From contig NZ_JAMOZL010000016.1 in assembly GCF_023667495.1 (NCBI RefSeq), positions 62,001 through 126,000 on the forward strand: a DNA stretch of 64,000 nucleotides. Reading direction: 5' to 3'. The position numbers were made by a program, and so were the translations under genes. This DNA is from Dyadobacter sp. MSC1_007. GTDB lineage: Bacteria; Bacteroidota; Bacteroidia; Cytophagales; Spirosomataceae. This document shows positions 9,137 through 17,385 of this stretch, piece after piece. The notes beneath the pieces were generated by a model, which was not told where the DNA came from, ran no database searches, and was given only the letters and a program-made list of their open reading frames with translations. Position 1 is the first letter of the stretch, and every line of letters begins with the position of its first letter.

Positions 9137-11389
9137 ATGATCCAGCTTCCCGTTAAATATGTGCTATTGCTGGCCGTTGCCGCTGTTTTCTGCGGCATCG
9201 CGCCGGCTGTGCAGGATGATGAAAAGAACGCCGATTGGCCGGTTTATGGCGGCAACAATGCCGGTAACCGGTATTCATCATTGGTTCAAATCAACAAAGA
9301 CAATGTCCAAAACCTGAAACCCGCCTGGACCTATGACACAGGCGAAAACAACAAGCCAAGCGAGCGTGGAATGGACATCCAATGCCAGCCGATTGTGATC
9401 GACGGCATTATGTACGGCACCACGCCAAAGCTTAAAGTGTTCGCCATTGACGCGGCCACAGGCAAGGAACTCTGGAAATTCGATCCGTTTGAGGGTAAAC
9501 GGCCGCGATATCATCCTATGCGCGGAGTGGTTTACTGGTCGGAAGGGAAGAATAAGCGCATTTTGTTTACCGCCGGACCGGGATTGTTTGCTTTGAATGC
9601 AGAAACGGGGCAGTTGGTAAAAGATTTTGGCAAGAATGGTGAAGTGGATTTCCACGATGGACTGGGCGATCCGGAAACCTACGGGTATGACCCTTATCAG
9701 TTTAATATCCGAAATACAACGCCGGGCGTGATCTATAAAAACCTGCTCATCACCGGATCGTCGGTGTCGGAGGGCGGCGATGCTTTGCCTGGTCATATTC
9801 GCGCATTCGATGTTCGTACGGGTAAGGTCGCATGGGTTTTCCGGACGATTCCGTTGTCGGGTGAATATGGATATAATACCTGGTCGAAGGATTCGTATAA
9901 AAAACTCGGAGGCGCCAACTGCTGGGCTGGAATGGTGATCGATGAGAAACGTGGAATGGTTTTTCTGGGTACGGGCTCGCCTTCAGTGGATTTTTATGGT
10001 GGGGCAAGAAAAGGGAGTAACCTTTTTGCCAACTGCGTAATAGCACTCAATGCAGCAACCGGCAAGCGGGTTTGGCATTTTCAGACAGTTCATCATGACC
10101 TTTGGGATAGGGATATTCCCTGCCCGCCGAACCTGATCACCGTCAGGCGGAATGGCAGGATGATTGATGCGGTGGCACAGGCTACCAAAGATGGTTACAT
10201 TTTTGTGTTTGACCGCGATACAGGTAAGCCGTTGTTTCCTGTCAAGGAAGTGCCGGTTCCTCATGCGCAACCGTTGCCCGGAGAGCAGCCGTGGTCCACG
10301 CAGCCCGTACCTTCCAAACCGGCCCCATTTGCCAATCAAACATTGACAGAGGCCGATATTACCACACGCACTCCCGAGGCGCACGGCTACGTGCTCGACC
10401 GTTTCAGAAACAGCAATAAAGGATCAAAAAATCAGCCGCCCGACTTGCTGGGTGGCTTGCTATACGGCATTGGCGGTGGTGCAGAATGGGGTGGCACGGC
10501 TGCTGATCCGAATGGTGTGATGTATGTGAATGGCAATAATATGCTATGGTGGCTTAAAATGCGCGATGGTAAGTCCGGTCAGGAAGGCCAGGCGTTGTCA
10601 AAAGGTGCGGTGTTGTTCAATGCGAACTGCGCGGCTTGTCATGCCACTGACTCCAAGGGAGCGACGGCCTCGGCTGTCACGCAGGCTTATCCGGTTTTGA
10701 AAGACATTGGACAACGCATGAACCGCGAGCAGATCGGCGCATTGCTCGAAACGGGCCGGGGCAGGATGCCTTCATTCCAGCACATTTCCAAAGAAGACCG
10801 CACTGCGATCGTCAATTTCCTGCTGAATATGGAAAGAAAACCTGCTGCAAACGATATTCATGCGCAAACCGCGGAGGTTGCCAAAAGCAATGCGGATTTT
10901 CCATACCGGCCGCCCTATATCAACAATGGCAATGTACAGTTTCGCGACCAGGACAATTATCCGGCCATTAAACCGCCGTGGGGAACGCTGAATGCGGTCG
11001 ATCTGAATACCGGCGAGTATTTGTGGAAAGTTACACTGGGCGAATATCCTGAACTATCAAAGCAGGGTATTCCGCCAACGGGCACCGAAAACCATGGCGG
11101 ACCGGTAGTTACTGCCGGTGGCCTGCTCTTCATTGCAGCCACTTATGACGAAAAGTTGCGCGCTTTTGATACTAAAACGGGAAAGATATTGTGGGAGTAC
11201 AAATTGCCAGCTGGCGGCTTTGCAACACCAATCACCTATATGGTGAACGGAAAACAATATATTGCGATCGCCGCGGGCGGTACGCGCTACGGGTTAAAAC
11301 CCGGCGGTACTTACGTCGCGTTTGCGCTCGGCTCGGCCCCCGCACCGGCCTCGGCCCCCGGACTCAAGTCCAGGGTTAAGGGGCGGTGA
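9137..11389 (+). CDS. Exported PQQ-dependent dehydrogenase with inserted cytochrome c domain
   Basis: This 750-residue quinoprotein dehydrogenase starts with a signal peptide (about residues 1-25), then PVYGGNNAGNRYSSLVQIN, typical of the eight-bladed PQQ propeller. A cytochrome c domain is inserted late in the propeller: heme motif CAACH at C498-H502 and a likely distal Met at M544 (RGRMPSF). The propeller then resumes (WGTLNAVDLNTGEYLWK, then HGGPVVTAGGLLFIAATYDEKLRAFD). Family knowledge suggests periplasmic oxidation of an aldose or polyol, with electrons passed to the attached heme. Next to dgoD, aldose to aldonolactone is the likely reaction; glucose and galactose are both possible. No PQQ biosynthesis gene is in the window. 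The last ~10 residues are encoded by the repeat at 11356-11466, so the native C-terminus has probably been replaced or extended. Confidence 0.9.
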   Translation: MIQLPVKYVLLLAVAAVFCGIAPAVQDDEKNADWPVYGGNNAGNRYSSLVQINKDNVQNLKPAWTYDTGENNKPSERGMDIQCQPIVIDGIMYGTTPKLKVFAIDAATGKELWKFDPFEGKRPRYHPMRGVVYWSEGKNKRILFTAGPGLFALNAETGQLVKDFGKNGEVDFHDGLGDPETYGYDPYQFNIRNTTPGVIYKNLLITGSSVSEGGDALPGHIRAFDVRTGKVAWVFRTIPLSGEYGYNTWSKDSYKKLGGANCWAGMVIDEKRGMVFLGTGSPSVDFYGGARKGSNLFANCVIALNAATGKRVWHFQTVHHDLWDRDIPCPPNLITVRRNGRMIDAVAQATKDGYIFVFDRDTGKPLFPVKEVPVPHAQPLPGEQPWSTQPVPSKPAPFANQTLTEADITTRTPEAHGYVLDRFRNSNKGSKNQPPDLLGGLLYGIGGGAEWGGTAADPNGVMYVNGNNMLWWLKMRDGKSGQEGQALSKGAVLFNANCAACHATDSKGATASAVTQAYPVLKDIGQRMNREQIGALLETGRGRMPSFQHISKEDRTAIVNFLLNMERKPAANDIHAQTAEVAKSNADFPYRPPYINNGNVQFRDQDNYPAIKPPWGTLNAVDLNTGEYLWKVTLGEYPELSKQGIPPTGTENHGGPVVTAGGLLFIAATYDEKLRAFDTKTGKILWEYKLPAGGFATPITYMVNGKQYIAIAAGGTRYGLKPGGTYVAFALGSAPAPASAPGLKSRVKGR

Positions 11390-11466
11390 CGCGGAGTGCC
11401 GAAGGCACTTCCATATAGAGTGCCTTCGGCACCAAGGATTCCTTAACCCCGGGCTTCAGTCCGGGG
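11356..11466. repeat. Nested inverted-repeat (REPIN-like) element overlapping a gene end
   Basis: The outer arms at 11356-11381 and 11441-11466 are inverted copies matching at 23 of 26 positions. The inner arms at 11397-11410 and 11419-11432 are exact 14-bp inverted copies (GTGCCGAAGGCACT and its complement), each itself palindromic. The loop is 8 bp. The left outer arm lies inside the 3' end of the PQQ dehydrogenase gene and supplies its last codons and stop region. The right end is 15 bp before dgoK. Confidence 0.75.
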
Positions 11467-11481
11467 TATAACCATACGACT

Positions 11482-12489
11482 ATGAAAAAATACCTGCTGA
11501 GTTGTGACTGGGGGACTTCCTCCTTTCGGTTAAGAGTGGTAAATGTGACAGATCACAATGTGGTGGGTGAGGTAACTTCGCCCAATGGGATCGGGGTGGC
11601 TTATAATGCCTGGAAAGAGGCGGATGAGGCCGAAGTAAAAGATCGTATGACATTTTTCAGAAAAATACTATCCAGACAAATTGCCGCACTGGCCGCACAA
11701 ACCGGCCTTGACTTCGAAGGTGTGCCTGTTGTATTGTCGGGTATGGCATCATCCTCGATCGGAATGCAGCAGATACCTTATGCAAATCTTCCATTTTCGC
11801 TCGACGGCAGTCATGTTGTTTCAATGTATTTCAGCGAGGAGGAGGATTTTAGTCATGAGATCATCCTCGTGTCAGGCGTGAAAAGCGACCACGACGTTAT
11901 GCGGGGCGAAGAAACGCAGCTCATTGGTCTGACCGCATCTATGGAACTTTCGGGCAAAGAGGCCATCTTTATTTTTCCAGGCACGCACTCGAAGCATATG
12001 TTTGTTCGAGATGGCTTATTGCTTGATTTTAAGACCTTTATGACTGGTGAAGTCTTCAATTTAATGGCTTCTCACAGCATTCTAAAAGATTCCATCGAGC
12101 ATTACCAGCAGCCGGAGCTGTCCAGGGAAGCGTGGAAGGCGTTCCGCGCGGGTATCAGGGAATCTGGCTCCGGGAATATTTTAAATGCGTTATTTACAGT
12201 AAGAACCAACCAGCTTTTTGATTTATTAGATAAAAGGCAGAATGGAATGTTCCTGAGCGGGCTGTTGATTGGCCACGAAATCCGTGATTTGACGAGAGAA
12301 ACAGATGCGCGTCTCATCCTTTGCGGCGGAAATAATCTTTACCAGCCCTATAAAGTGGCAATCGAAGCATTGAACCTGTCGGGGAGAACGACCATTATTC
12401 CTTCTGAAATCGTGGACCGCGCTGCCACCATCGGACATATTCGAATATTTGAAAATCAGCAGTTAACATTGAATAAAACAAATTTATGA
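11482..12489 (+). CDS. dgoK: 2-dehydro-3-deoxygalactonokinase
   Basis: This 335-residue protein matches the DgoK family in length and blocks: the N-terminal phosphate-binding segment LLSCDWGTSSFRLRVV, GMASSSIGMQQIPYA, RGEETQLIGL and FPGTHSKHMFVRDG, and near the C-terminus LILCGGNNLYQPY. It should phosphorylate 2-dehydro-3-deoxygalactonate in the cytoplasm with ATP. There is no signal peptide, in contrast to the two dehydratases, so the keto-deoxy sugar must cross the inner membrane first. Its TGA overlaps the ATG of the aldolase gene by 4 bp, which implies coupling. Confidence 0.94.
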   Translation: MKKYLLSCDWGTSSFRLRVVNVTDHNVVGEVTSPNGIGVAYNAWKEADEAEVKDRMTFFRKILSRQIAALAAQTGLDFEGVPVVLSGMASSSIGMQQIPYANLPFSLDGSHVVSMYFSEEEDFSHEIILVSGVKSDHDVMRGEETQLIGLTASMELSGKEAIFIFPGTHSKHMFVRDGLLLDFKTFMTGEVFNLMASHSILKDSIEHYQQPELSREAWKAFRAGIRESGSGNILNALFTVRTNQLFDLLDKRQNGMFLSGLLIGHEIRDLTRETDARLILCGGNNLYQPYKVAIEALNLSGRTTIIPSEIVDRAATIGHIRIFENQQLTLNKTNL

Positions 12490-13121
12490 GTGAGCATTCT
12501 TTTTCATGGGAGTTATTTAATAAAGCGCCGCTCGTCGGCATCATCCGCAACGTTTCGCCGGAAGACCTCAAAAGCATCCTACCCATTTACCGGGAGGCCG
12601 GACTCACGACTGTCGAGATCACCATGAACACGCCGGGAGCTACGGATATGATCCGTTATGCGATTGAAAATGAGCATTATGGCTTGAATATTGGTGCAGG
12701 AACAGTATGTACGAAGGAAGACCTCGATTTGGCGCTGGAAGCAGGTGCACAGTTTATAGTAACACCGGTAATTAGTAAAAAAGTAATCAAATCCTGTGTA
12801 AAAAAGGGAATTCCGGTGTTTCCAGGAGCATTTACTCCTACTGAAATTTACAATGCATGGACTCTCGGCGCTTCGATGGTGAAAATATATCCTGCCACTT
12901 CACTCGGCCCCGAATACATCAAGGACCTCAAAGCGCCTATGAATCAGTTGAAGCTGTTGCCGACGGGCGGAGTAGGCCTGGAGAATATGGCCGCTTTCCT
13001 GAAAGCCGGAGCAAACGGTCTGGGCATTGGTGGGCAATTATTTGATAAGGATCTGATCAAAAATAAGAACTGGGACGGCTTGAAAGCGCATTTTCTCCAA
13101 TTTGTACAAAAACTGGCTTAG
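12486..13121 (+). CDS. dgoA: 2-dehydro-3-deoxy-6-phosphogalactonate/gluconate aldolase
   Basis: This 211-residue class I aldolase is of the KDPG/KDPGal type. The Schiff-base lysine is K133 in MVKIYPA, the same number as in E. coli KDPG aldolase. The catalytic glutamate lies in VEITMNT at E44, and the phosphate-binding loop is LLPTGGVG. It cleaves the DgoK product to pyruvate and glyceraldehyde 3-phosphate. The start overlaps the dgoK stop (ATGA), and the transporter gene begins 2 bp after its stop. By sequence alone it could act on the gluconate or the galactonate derivative; the neighbours favour galactonate. Confidence 0.93.
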   Translation: MSEHSFSWELFNKAPLVGIIRNVSPEDLKSILPIYREAGLTTVEITMNTPGATDMIRYAIENEHYGLNIGAGTVCTKEDLDLALEAGAQFIVTPVISKKVIKSCVKKGIPVFPGAFTPTEIYNAWTLGASMVKIYPATSLGPEYIKDLKAPMNQLKLLPTGGVGLENMAAFLKAGANGLGIGGQLFDKDLIKNKNWDGLKAHFLQFVQKLA

Positions 13122-13123
13122 CA

Positions 13124-14419
13124 ATGGGTAAAACCAAAAATTACCGCTGGATCATCGTGGTCCTGCTGTTCCTCGCCACGACCATTAATTACCTTGACCG
13201 GCAGATTATTGGTTTGCTCAAACCCATTCTTGAAAAGGAATTTGTATGGACAGAAACCGATTTTGCACGCATTGTGATGGCATTCACCGCTGCCTATGCG
13301 CTCGGTCTATTGGTGTTTGGCTGGCTGATCGATAAGATCGGGACGAAGGCCGGTTACTCGTTTACCATCGTATTCTGGAGTGTTGCTGGTATGCTGCATG
13401 CCGTTGCACGCAGCGCATTTGGGTTCGGCCTGGCACGTGTCGGACTGGGCCTTGGTGAGGCGGGTAACTATCCGGCAGCGGTAAAAACGGTGGCTGAATG
13501 GTTTCCCAAAAAGGAGCGGGCGCTGGCCACCGGGCTTTTCAATGCCGGCACGAGCGTTGGCGTGGTCGTTGCATTGATGCTGGTGCCCTGGATATTAAGT
13601 CATTATGGCTGGCAGGAGGTGTTTTGGATCACAGGGGCGCTGGGATTTGTTTGGTTGATATTCTGGCTGATATTTTATGATATTCCGGCCAAACAGAAGC
13701 GGTTGAGTGAGGAAGAGCTGCATTACATTATCAGCGGTCAGGACCAGGATGAAAATGAGGCGGAGAAGCAGCCCGTCAAATGGATTAAACTTTTTACATT
13801 TCCTCAGACCTGGGCATATATCACTGGAAAAGGCCTTATTGACCCGATTTACTGGTTTTTTCTGTTCTGGTTGCCCTCTTACTTTGCTTCAACGTTTAAT
13901 CTCGACCTTAAAAAACCAAGTTTTGAACTAATGTTGATTTATACCGCAACCACCATCGGCAGCATTGGAGGCGGTTACTTATCTTCCTGGCTGATCAAAC
14001 GCGGCTGGCCGACTTTGAAAGCGCGTAAAACCGTTTTGCTGGCGTTCGCATTCCTTGAATTGTCGGTGATCCTGATCCAGTTTGCGACCGGCGTCTGGAT
14101 GGCTGTGGGGCTGATCAGCTTTGCGGTGGCATTGCATCAGGCCTGGGCTACGAACGTGTTTACGTTGCCGTCTGACCTTTTTCCCAAACAAGCCGTAAGT
14201 TCGGTGGTGGGGATCGGCGGAATGGCCGGTGCGGTAGGGGGAATATTGTTTCCGATCCTGATCGGCAACCTGCTGGACACTTATAAAACAGCAGGGAATA
14301 TTCAGGCCGGTTATAATATCATTTTTACGATTTGCGGTTTTACTTATCTTGTGGCCTGGTTGATCATCCATTGGCTCACCAGAACGCCAAAAATAGTAGA
14401 ACTTGAAGAATTACAATGA
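13124..14419 (+). CDS. MFS sugar-acid transporter (hexuronate/galactonate type)
   Basis: This 431-residue protein has about 12 membrane segments and the signature of the anion:cation symporter branch of the major facilitator superfamily (ExuT, GudP, DgoT). Visible blocks are TTINYLDRQIIGLLKP in helix 1, the loop GWLIDKIGTKAGY, GLGLGEAGNYPAAVKTVAEW and WFPKKERALATGLFNAGTS. It should import a sugar acid with protons. Given exported dehydratases and cytoplasmic DgoK, 2-dehydro-3-deoxygalactonate is the most economical cargo (inference), with galactonate as the alternative. Its stop overlaps the next start in an ATGA junction. Confidence 0.92.
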   Translation: MGKTKNYRWIIVVLLFLATTINYLDRQIIGLLKPILEKEFVWTETDFARIVMAFTAAYALGLLVFGWLIDKIGTKAGYSFTIVFWSVAGMLHAVARSAFGFGLARVGLGLGEAGNYPAAVKTVAEWFPKKERALATGLFNAGTSVGVVVALMLVPWILSHYGWQEVFWITGALGFVWLIFWLIFYDIPAKQKRLSEEELHYIISGQDQDENEAEKQPVKWIKLFTFPQTWAYITGKGLIDPIYWFFLFWLPSYFASTFNLDLKKPSFELMLIYTATTIGSIGGGYLSSWLIKRGWPTLKARKTVLLAFAFLELSVILIQFATGVWMAVGLISFAVALHQAWATNVFTLPSDLFPKQAVSSVVGIGGMAGAVGGILFPILIGNLLDTYKTAGNIQAGYNIIFTICGFTYLVAWLIIHWLTRTPKIVELEELQ

Positions 14420-14865
14420 TAGAGACACGCAGAACAGATTCCGATGATCCGGATTTCAAAGCATTAGTAAAGCTGCTCGACGCCGATTTGGCGGCAAGGG
14501 ACGGAGAGGATCATTCCTTTTATTCTCAATTCAATAAAATAGACAAGATCCGGCACGCCGTCGTGTGTTATGAAAACGGCACTCCGATTGGTTGCGGGGC
14601 TATTAAAGCATTTGATGAGGCTGCAATGGAAGTGAAGCGTATGTACGTTTCACCAGAAGGCCGCAAGAAAGGCATTGCGACACGGGTGCTAGCTGAGCTG
14701 GAACAATGGGCGAAAGAGTTGGGTTATACCCGGTGTGTCCTTGAAACCGGTAAAAGGCAACCGGAAGCGATTGCCCTTTACGAGAAGAACGGTTATGCAC
14801 GAACGCCCAATTACGGGCAGTATGTCGGGATTGAAAACAGTGTTTGCTTTGCGAAGGACTTGTAA
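14416..14865 (+). CDS. GNAT-family N-acetyltransferase
   Basis: This 149-residue single-domain GNAT protein shows the acetyl-CoA-binding motif A as MYVSPEGRKKGIATRVL and the C-terminal motif B as EAIALYEKNGYARTPNYG. It is the last gene of the galactonate operon by overlap with the transporter stop. The substrate is unknown and a link to sugar-acid catabolism is not evident. It meets the convergent lipoprotein gene only 9 bp away, with no hairpin terminator visible between them. Confidence 0.9.
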   Translation: MIETRRTDSDDPDFKALVKLLDADLAARDGEDHSFYSQFNKIDKIRHAVVCYENGTPIGCGAIKAFDEAAMEVKRMYVSPEGRKKGIATRVLAELEQWAKELGYTRCVLETGKRQPEAIALYEKNGYARTPNYGQYVGIENSVCFAKDL

Positions 14866-14874
14866 CGACTGATG

Positions 14875-15717
14875 TTAGTATTCAAATGTAAGCGTGTAGG
14901 TTGAATTCTGAATCGATTCATCCGTCACAGTCACCTTTTTGGGATAGCCATTAGGCAGGTATTCATAGATATAGTGAATCGTATACTTAGTGCCGTCCAC
15001 AGGTGTAATCGTTTCTTTTACAGCATTATGCGGGCTAAGAGACTTGGTGCCGATCAGTCCTGCATGATCCATTCCCAAATAGAAGAACGGGTTGGGATGG
15101 TTATCATATACAAGTTCATGCTGTTCGGAACCGATTGCGGGATAAACCACGGTGCTGCGTGAAATATCATGCGCGGCATTTCGGGTGTAGTAGATCACGG
15201 TTGGCTGATCCGTTCCGTCCTTTTTTGAGGTTTCTCTCCGAGTGATAAAGCCTGATTTATCAAAGAAATAATCTGTAAAAAAGACTTCATTGGCTGGATA
15301 GGACTTCACTGCCAGGCTTCGCACGGAATCGGTTTCCGGAACTGCGTAACGTGTTACAAAGGTCGGCTGGAATCCTGGAACCACTGGGTTAGCCGGATCT
15401 GTTTGCAAACTGGCTCGCATCTGGATTTCGTATGATGAAAGGAATGGGCCGTTATGTCTGAACTCACCAGTTGCGAAATGGATCGGCTGGGCGAGTGGTG
15501 TGAATCTTTTGTTCTCACTGAGTTTGTCGCCAGCGTAAATATATTCGTTCTGAATATAGCCATTGTAATACACTTTTTTAAGCTTCAAATCGGCTGTTGC
15601 CGACCCGAATGGAGCCTGCTGTTTTGAAATAGTTGTTTGAAAAACAGGATCAGGATTGTCTTCTTTTTTACAGGAAAATGCGGCCAATAAGGCGACTGCC
15701 AGTATCAGTTTTTTCAC
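14875..15717 (-). CDS. Lipoprotein of unknown function
   Basis: This 280-residue protein starts with a lipoprotein signal (lipobox AFSC, cysteine at 16) followed by a lysine/acid-rich tether (KKEDNPDP). The rest is rich in tyrosine, threonine and beta-strand-like alternation, for example YYNGYIQNEYIYAGDKL, and ends in YTLTFEY. This resembles the loosely defined Bacteroidota lipoproteins with YD-repeat-like beta structure, but I do not recognise a named family. It is alone on the minus strand, convergent with the GNAT gene. Confidence 0.8.
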   Translation of the reverse strand: MKKLILAVALLAAFSCKKEDNPDPVFQTTISKQQAPFGSATADLKLKKVYYNGYIQNEYIYAGDKLSENKRFTPLAQPIHFATGEFRHNGPFLSSYEIQMRASLQTDPANPVVPGFQPTFVTRYAVPETDSVRSLAVKSYPANEVFFTDYFFDKSGFITRRETSKKDGTDQPTVIYYTRNAAHDISRSTVVYPAIGSEQHELVYDNHPNPFFYLGMDHAGLIGTKSLSPHNAVKETITPVDGTKYTIHYIYEYLPNGYPKKVTVTDESIQNSTYTLTFEY

Positions 15718-15795
15718 GGCTTTGTTGGGGAAAGTTATACGGAAGCAATTACGGAAATTTAGACTTGCGATACAATAGGTTACATCGGTAAGTGG

Positions 15796-16200
15796 TTAAT
15801 TAACCAAACTTACATATTCCTGTATAATCCTTTCCAGTTCGGCTTTTTTTGCCATTACCTCTGCCATATCCAGAAGATGCACCAGCCGCCGATCCTTGTA
15901 ATTGCCTTCCAACAGATCGGACTTAATATCGACGATCGCGATGTGGTGAAATACGATCTGTACGTTTTTGGTAGTTTTGGGATTGAATGTCAGCAAATCA
16001 GCCGACGTGTAATAGCTTGGCGCGTTCCATTTAATGCGCTCGGAAATCAACGGGCTGGCGTTCTTTATAATATGCCTGACAGCCTCGATTTCTGCTTTAA
16101 GTGGGTGATCCAGTTTCTCCATAAATTCAGCTACCTGTTCAGCATCGCTTAGCTTGGGTGTCCTGGTTTTGTCGGCTGTCTTTTTGCTTTCTGTCGGCAT
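15796..16200 (-). CDS. DUF1801 (YdhG-like) protein
   Basis: This 134-residue cytoplasmic protein has the DUF1801 pattern: VRHIIKNASPLISERIKWNAPSY in the middle, then LTFNPKTTKNVQIVFHH and a C-terminal helix rich in alanine and glutamate. The N-terminal 20 residues are lysine- and threonine-rich and look like an unstructured extension. The biochemical role of the family is unknown. It stands alone with its own upstream space. Confidence 0.85.
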   Translation of the reverse strand: MPTESKKTADKTRTPKLSDAEQVAEFMEKLDHPLKAEIEAVRHIIKNASPLISERIKWNAPSYYTSADLLTFNPKTTKNVQIVFHHIAIVDIKSDLLEGNYKDRRLVHLLDMAEVMAKKAELERIIQEYVSLVN

Positions 16201-16365
16201 AAAATCGAAGAAGTGGTTTCACTGATGAATTAGCTTTTTAAAGATATGCATTCATCATTAACCGACTTCATTTTCGATAGAAGTTTATAATAAAAAAAGA
16301 TTTCCCTTGCCTTTCAGCAGGAAAACCTTTTAAATAATAACGCCGGAATTAAATAGTGTGTGCTA

Positions 16366-16512
16366 TCAGAAATTTCGTGGCAAGCTTGTGCCGTGGGAGC
16401 GTCTCTTTTGCCTTTCGGAGCGAATGTAGGAGAGCGCCCAGATAACCATTAATGCGCTCAGGAATATCAATACTTCTTCTTCCCGGGCAATGCGTAGTGA
16501 GGGATGGTACAT
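16366..16512 (-). CDS. Possible 48-residue membrane peptide
   Basis: An ATG at 16512 opens a 48-codon frame ending in TGA at 16366-16368. The product has an N-terminal segment with arginine and glutamates, one strongly hydrophobic stretch (VLIFLSALMVIWALSYI) and a basic tail (RSERQKRRSHG). That is the layout of a single-pass small membrane protein with positive residues inside. There is no Shine-Dalgarno site, which is usual in this phylum. It lies alone in a 379-bp gap between 16200 and 16580, where I see nothing else. It could be chance. Confidence 0.35.
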   Translation of the reverse strand: MYHPSLRIAREEEVLIFLSALMVIWALSYIRSERQKRRSHGTSLPRNF

Positions 16513-16579
16513 GTTGAGTCAGATTTAAAAATTCGATTTAGCTTAGGTAGTAAGTAAAATGTAGGGTGCAAAATGTCAT

Positions 16580-17149
16580 TTATACGGCGTGGTATACCGA
16601 TAGTTCAAGCGCCTGGGTGGTTCCCCAGGTGACTGCTTTGATTTTTACGAGATAATAATTTCCGTCTTCCGCCTGATATGCAAGTACGCCTTGCGCGGGT
16701 ATTTGCCCCGGAAGCAGCAAATGGTGCTGTAAAACTGTTGCGGTTGGGTAAGTGTTAAGCTCGCTCGTGTTAAATCCCTCCCAATTGAAGCGCTGGATAT
16801 CGTTCACACCCAGTTGTAAATAGCGGATGCTGGTGATGGGCAACTCGGGTCGGAGCCCTTCGTTGGAAATCCAATTGAGATCACCAACAGGATAATTGGA
16901 TAGAAAATGCGGGCTCGACAGATTTAAGCCCTTATCAAAGGGGACAACTGCTGTTTTGACGAGTTCCCAATCACATTTTTTGAGTTTTAGGGTGATTGTA
17001 TCTTTTGTCGCCAGAGCCGTCGTTTGATTAGTTACTTTGGTTGAAAGTGGCTGAACAATGTCGACATCGACGGAGGCGGGGGCGTTGACATAGGCCTTCA
17101 TAGTAAGGGTCAGGCTAAGTGTCAGCAGAACTGGAATGAGACTTTTCAT
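16580..17149 (-). CDS. Exported protein of unknown function
   Basis: This 189-residue protein has a signal peptide (residues 1-23 or so, LIPVLLTLSLTLTMKAYVNA). The mature part has no motif I recognise. It alternates short hydrophobic strands and ends in TQALELSVYHAV, which suggests a beta-rich periplasmic or surface domain. Its upstream region holds four phased GTATAC sites at 17263-17311, and the regulator upstream has a LuxR-like DNA-binding end, so it may be a target of that regulator (inference). Confidence 0.7.
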   Translation of the reverse strand: MKSLIPVLLTLSLTLTMKAYVNAPASVDVDIVQPLSTKVTNQTTALATKDTITLKLKKCDWELVKTAVVPFDKGLNLSSPHFLSNYPVGDLNWISNEGLRPELPITSIRYLQLGVNDIQRFNWEGFNTSELNTYPTATVLQHHLLLPGQIPAQGVLAYQAEDGNYYLVKIKAVTWGTTQALELSVYHAV

Positions 17150-17262
17150 GGAATAGGAAAGGATGTGATGTTGAGTTGATTTTACTTTTCATGGCTAACT
17201 GCTGCTCCTCTAAAAGCGGTGCAAACTTACGTCTGCCGTAAAGCGCAAAGCAAAAACGCGGG

Positions 17263-17311
17263 GTATACAAGAAGTATACTGAATGACGAAGGGGGTATAC
17301 AAAAGGTATAC
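17263..17311. promoter_or_regulatory. Four helically phased GTATAC sites
   Basis: GTATAC hexamers begin at 17263, 17274, 17295 and 17306, so the spacing is 11, 21 and 11 bp, close to one and two helical turns. Each hexamer is itself palindromic. The group lies upstream of the exported-protein gene read leftwards from 17149, and just past the terminator of the TPR/LuxR-like regulator gene. The layout suits cooperative binding of a dimeric regulator. Confidence 0.5.
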
Positions 17312-17315
17312 AAGC

Positions 17316-17351
17316 ACAAAAAAAGCCCCACTGCGGGTATGCAAGGGGCTT
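17316..17351 (-). terminator. Intrinsic terminator of the TPR/LuxR-like gene
   Basis: The inverted repeat AAGCCCC (17323-17329) and GGGGCTT (17345-17351) forms a GC-rich stem. Read on the minus strand it is followed by a run of seven T, 35 bp past the stop codon of the gene ending at 17386. Confidence 0.75.
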
Positions 17352-17385
17352 CTTTTGTGAAATGCGAATGTGTTTCAGCGAGTTC

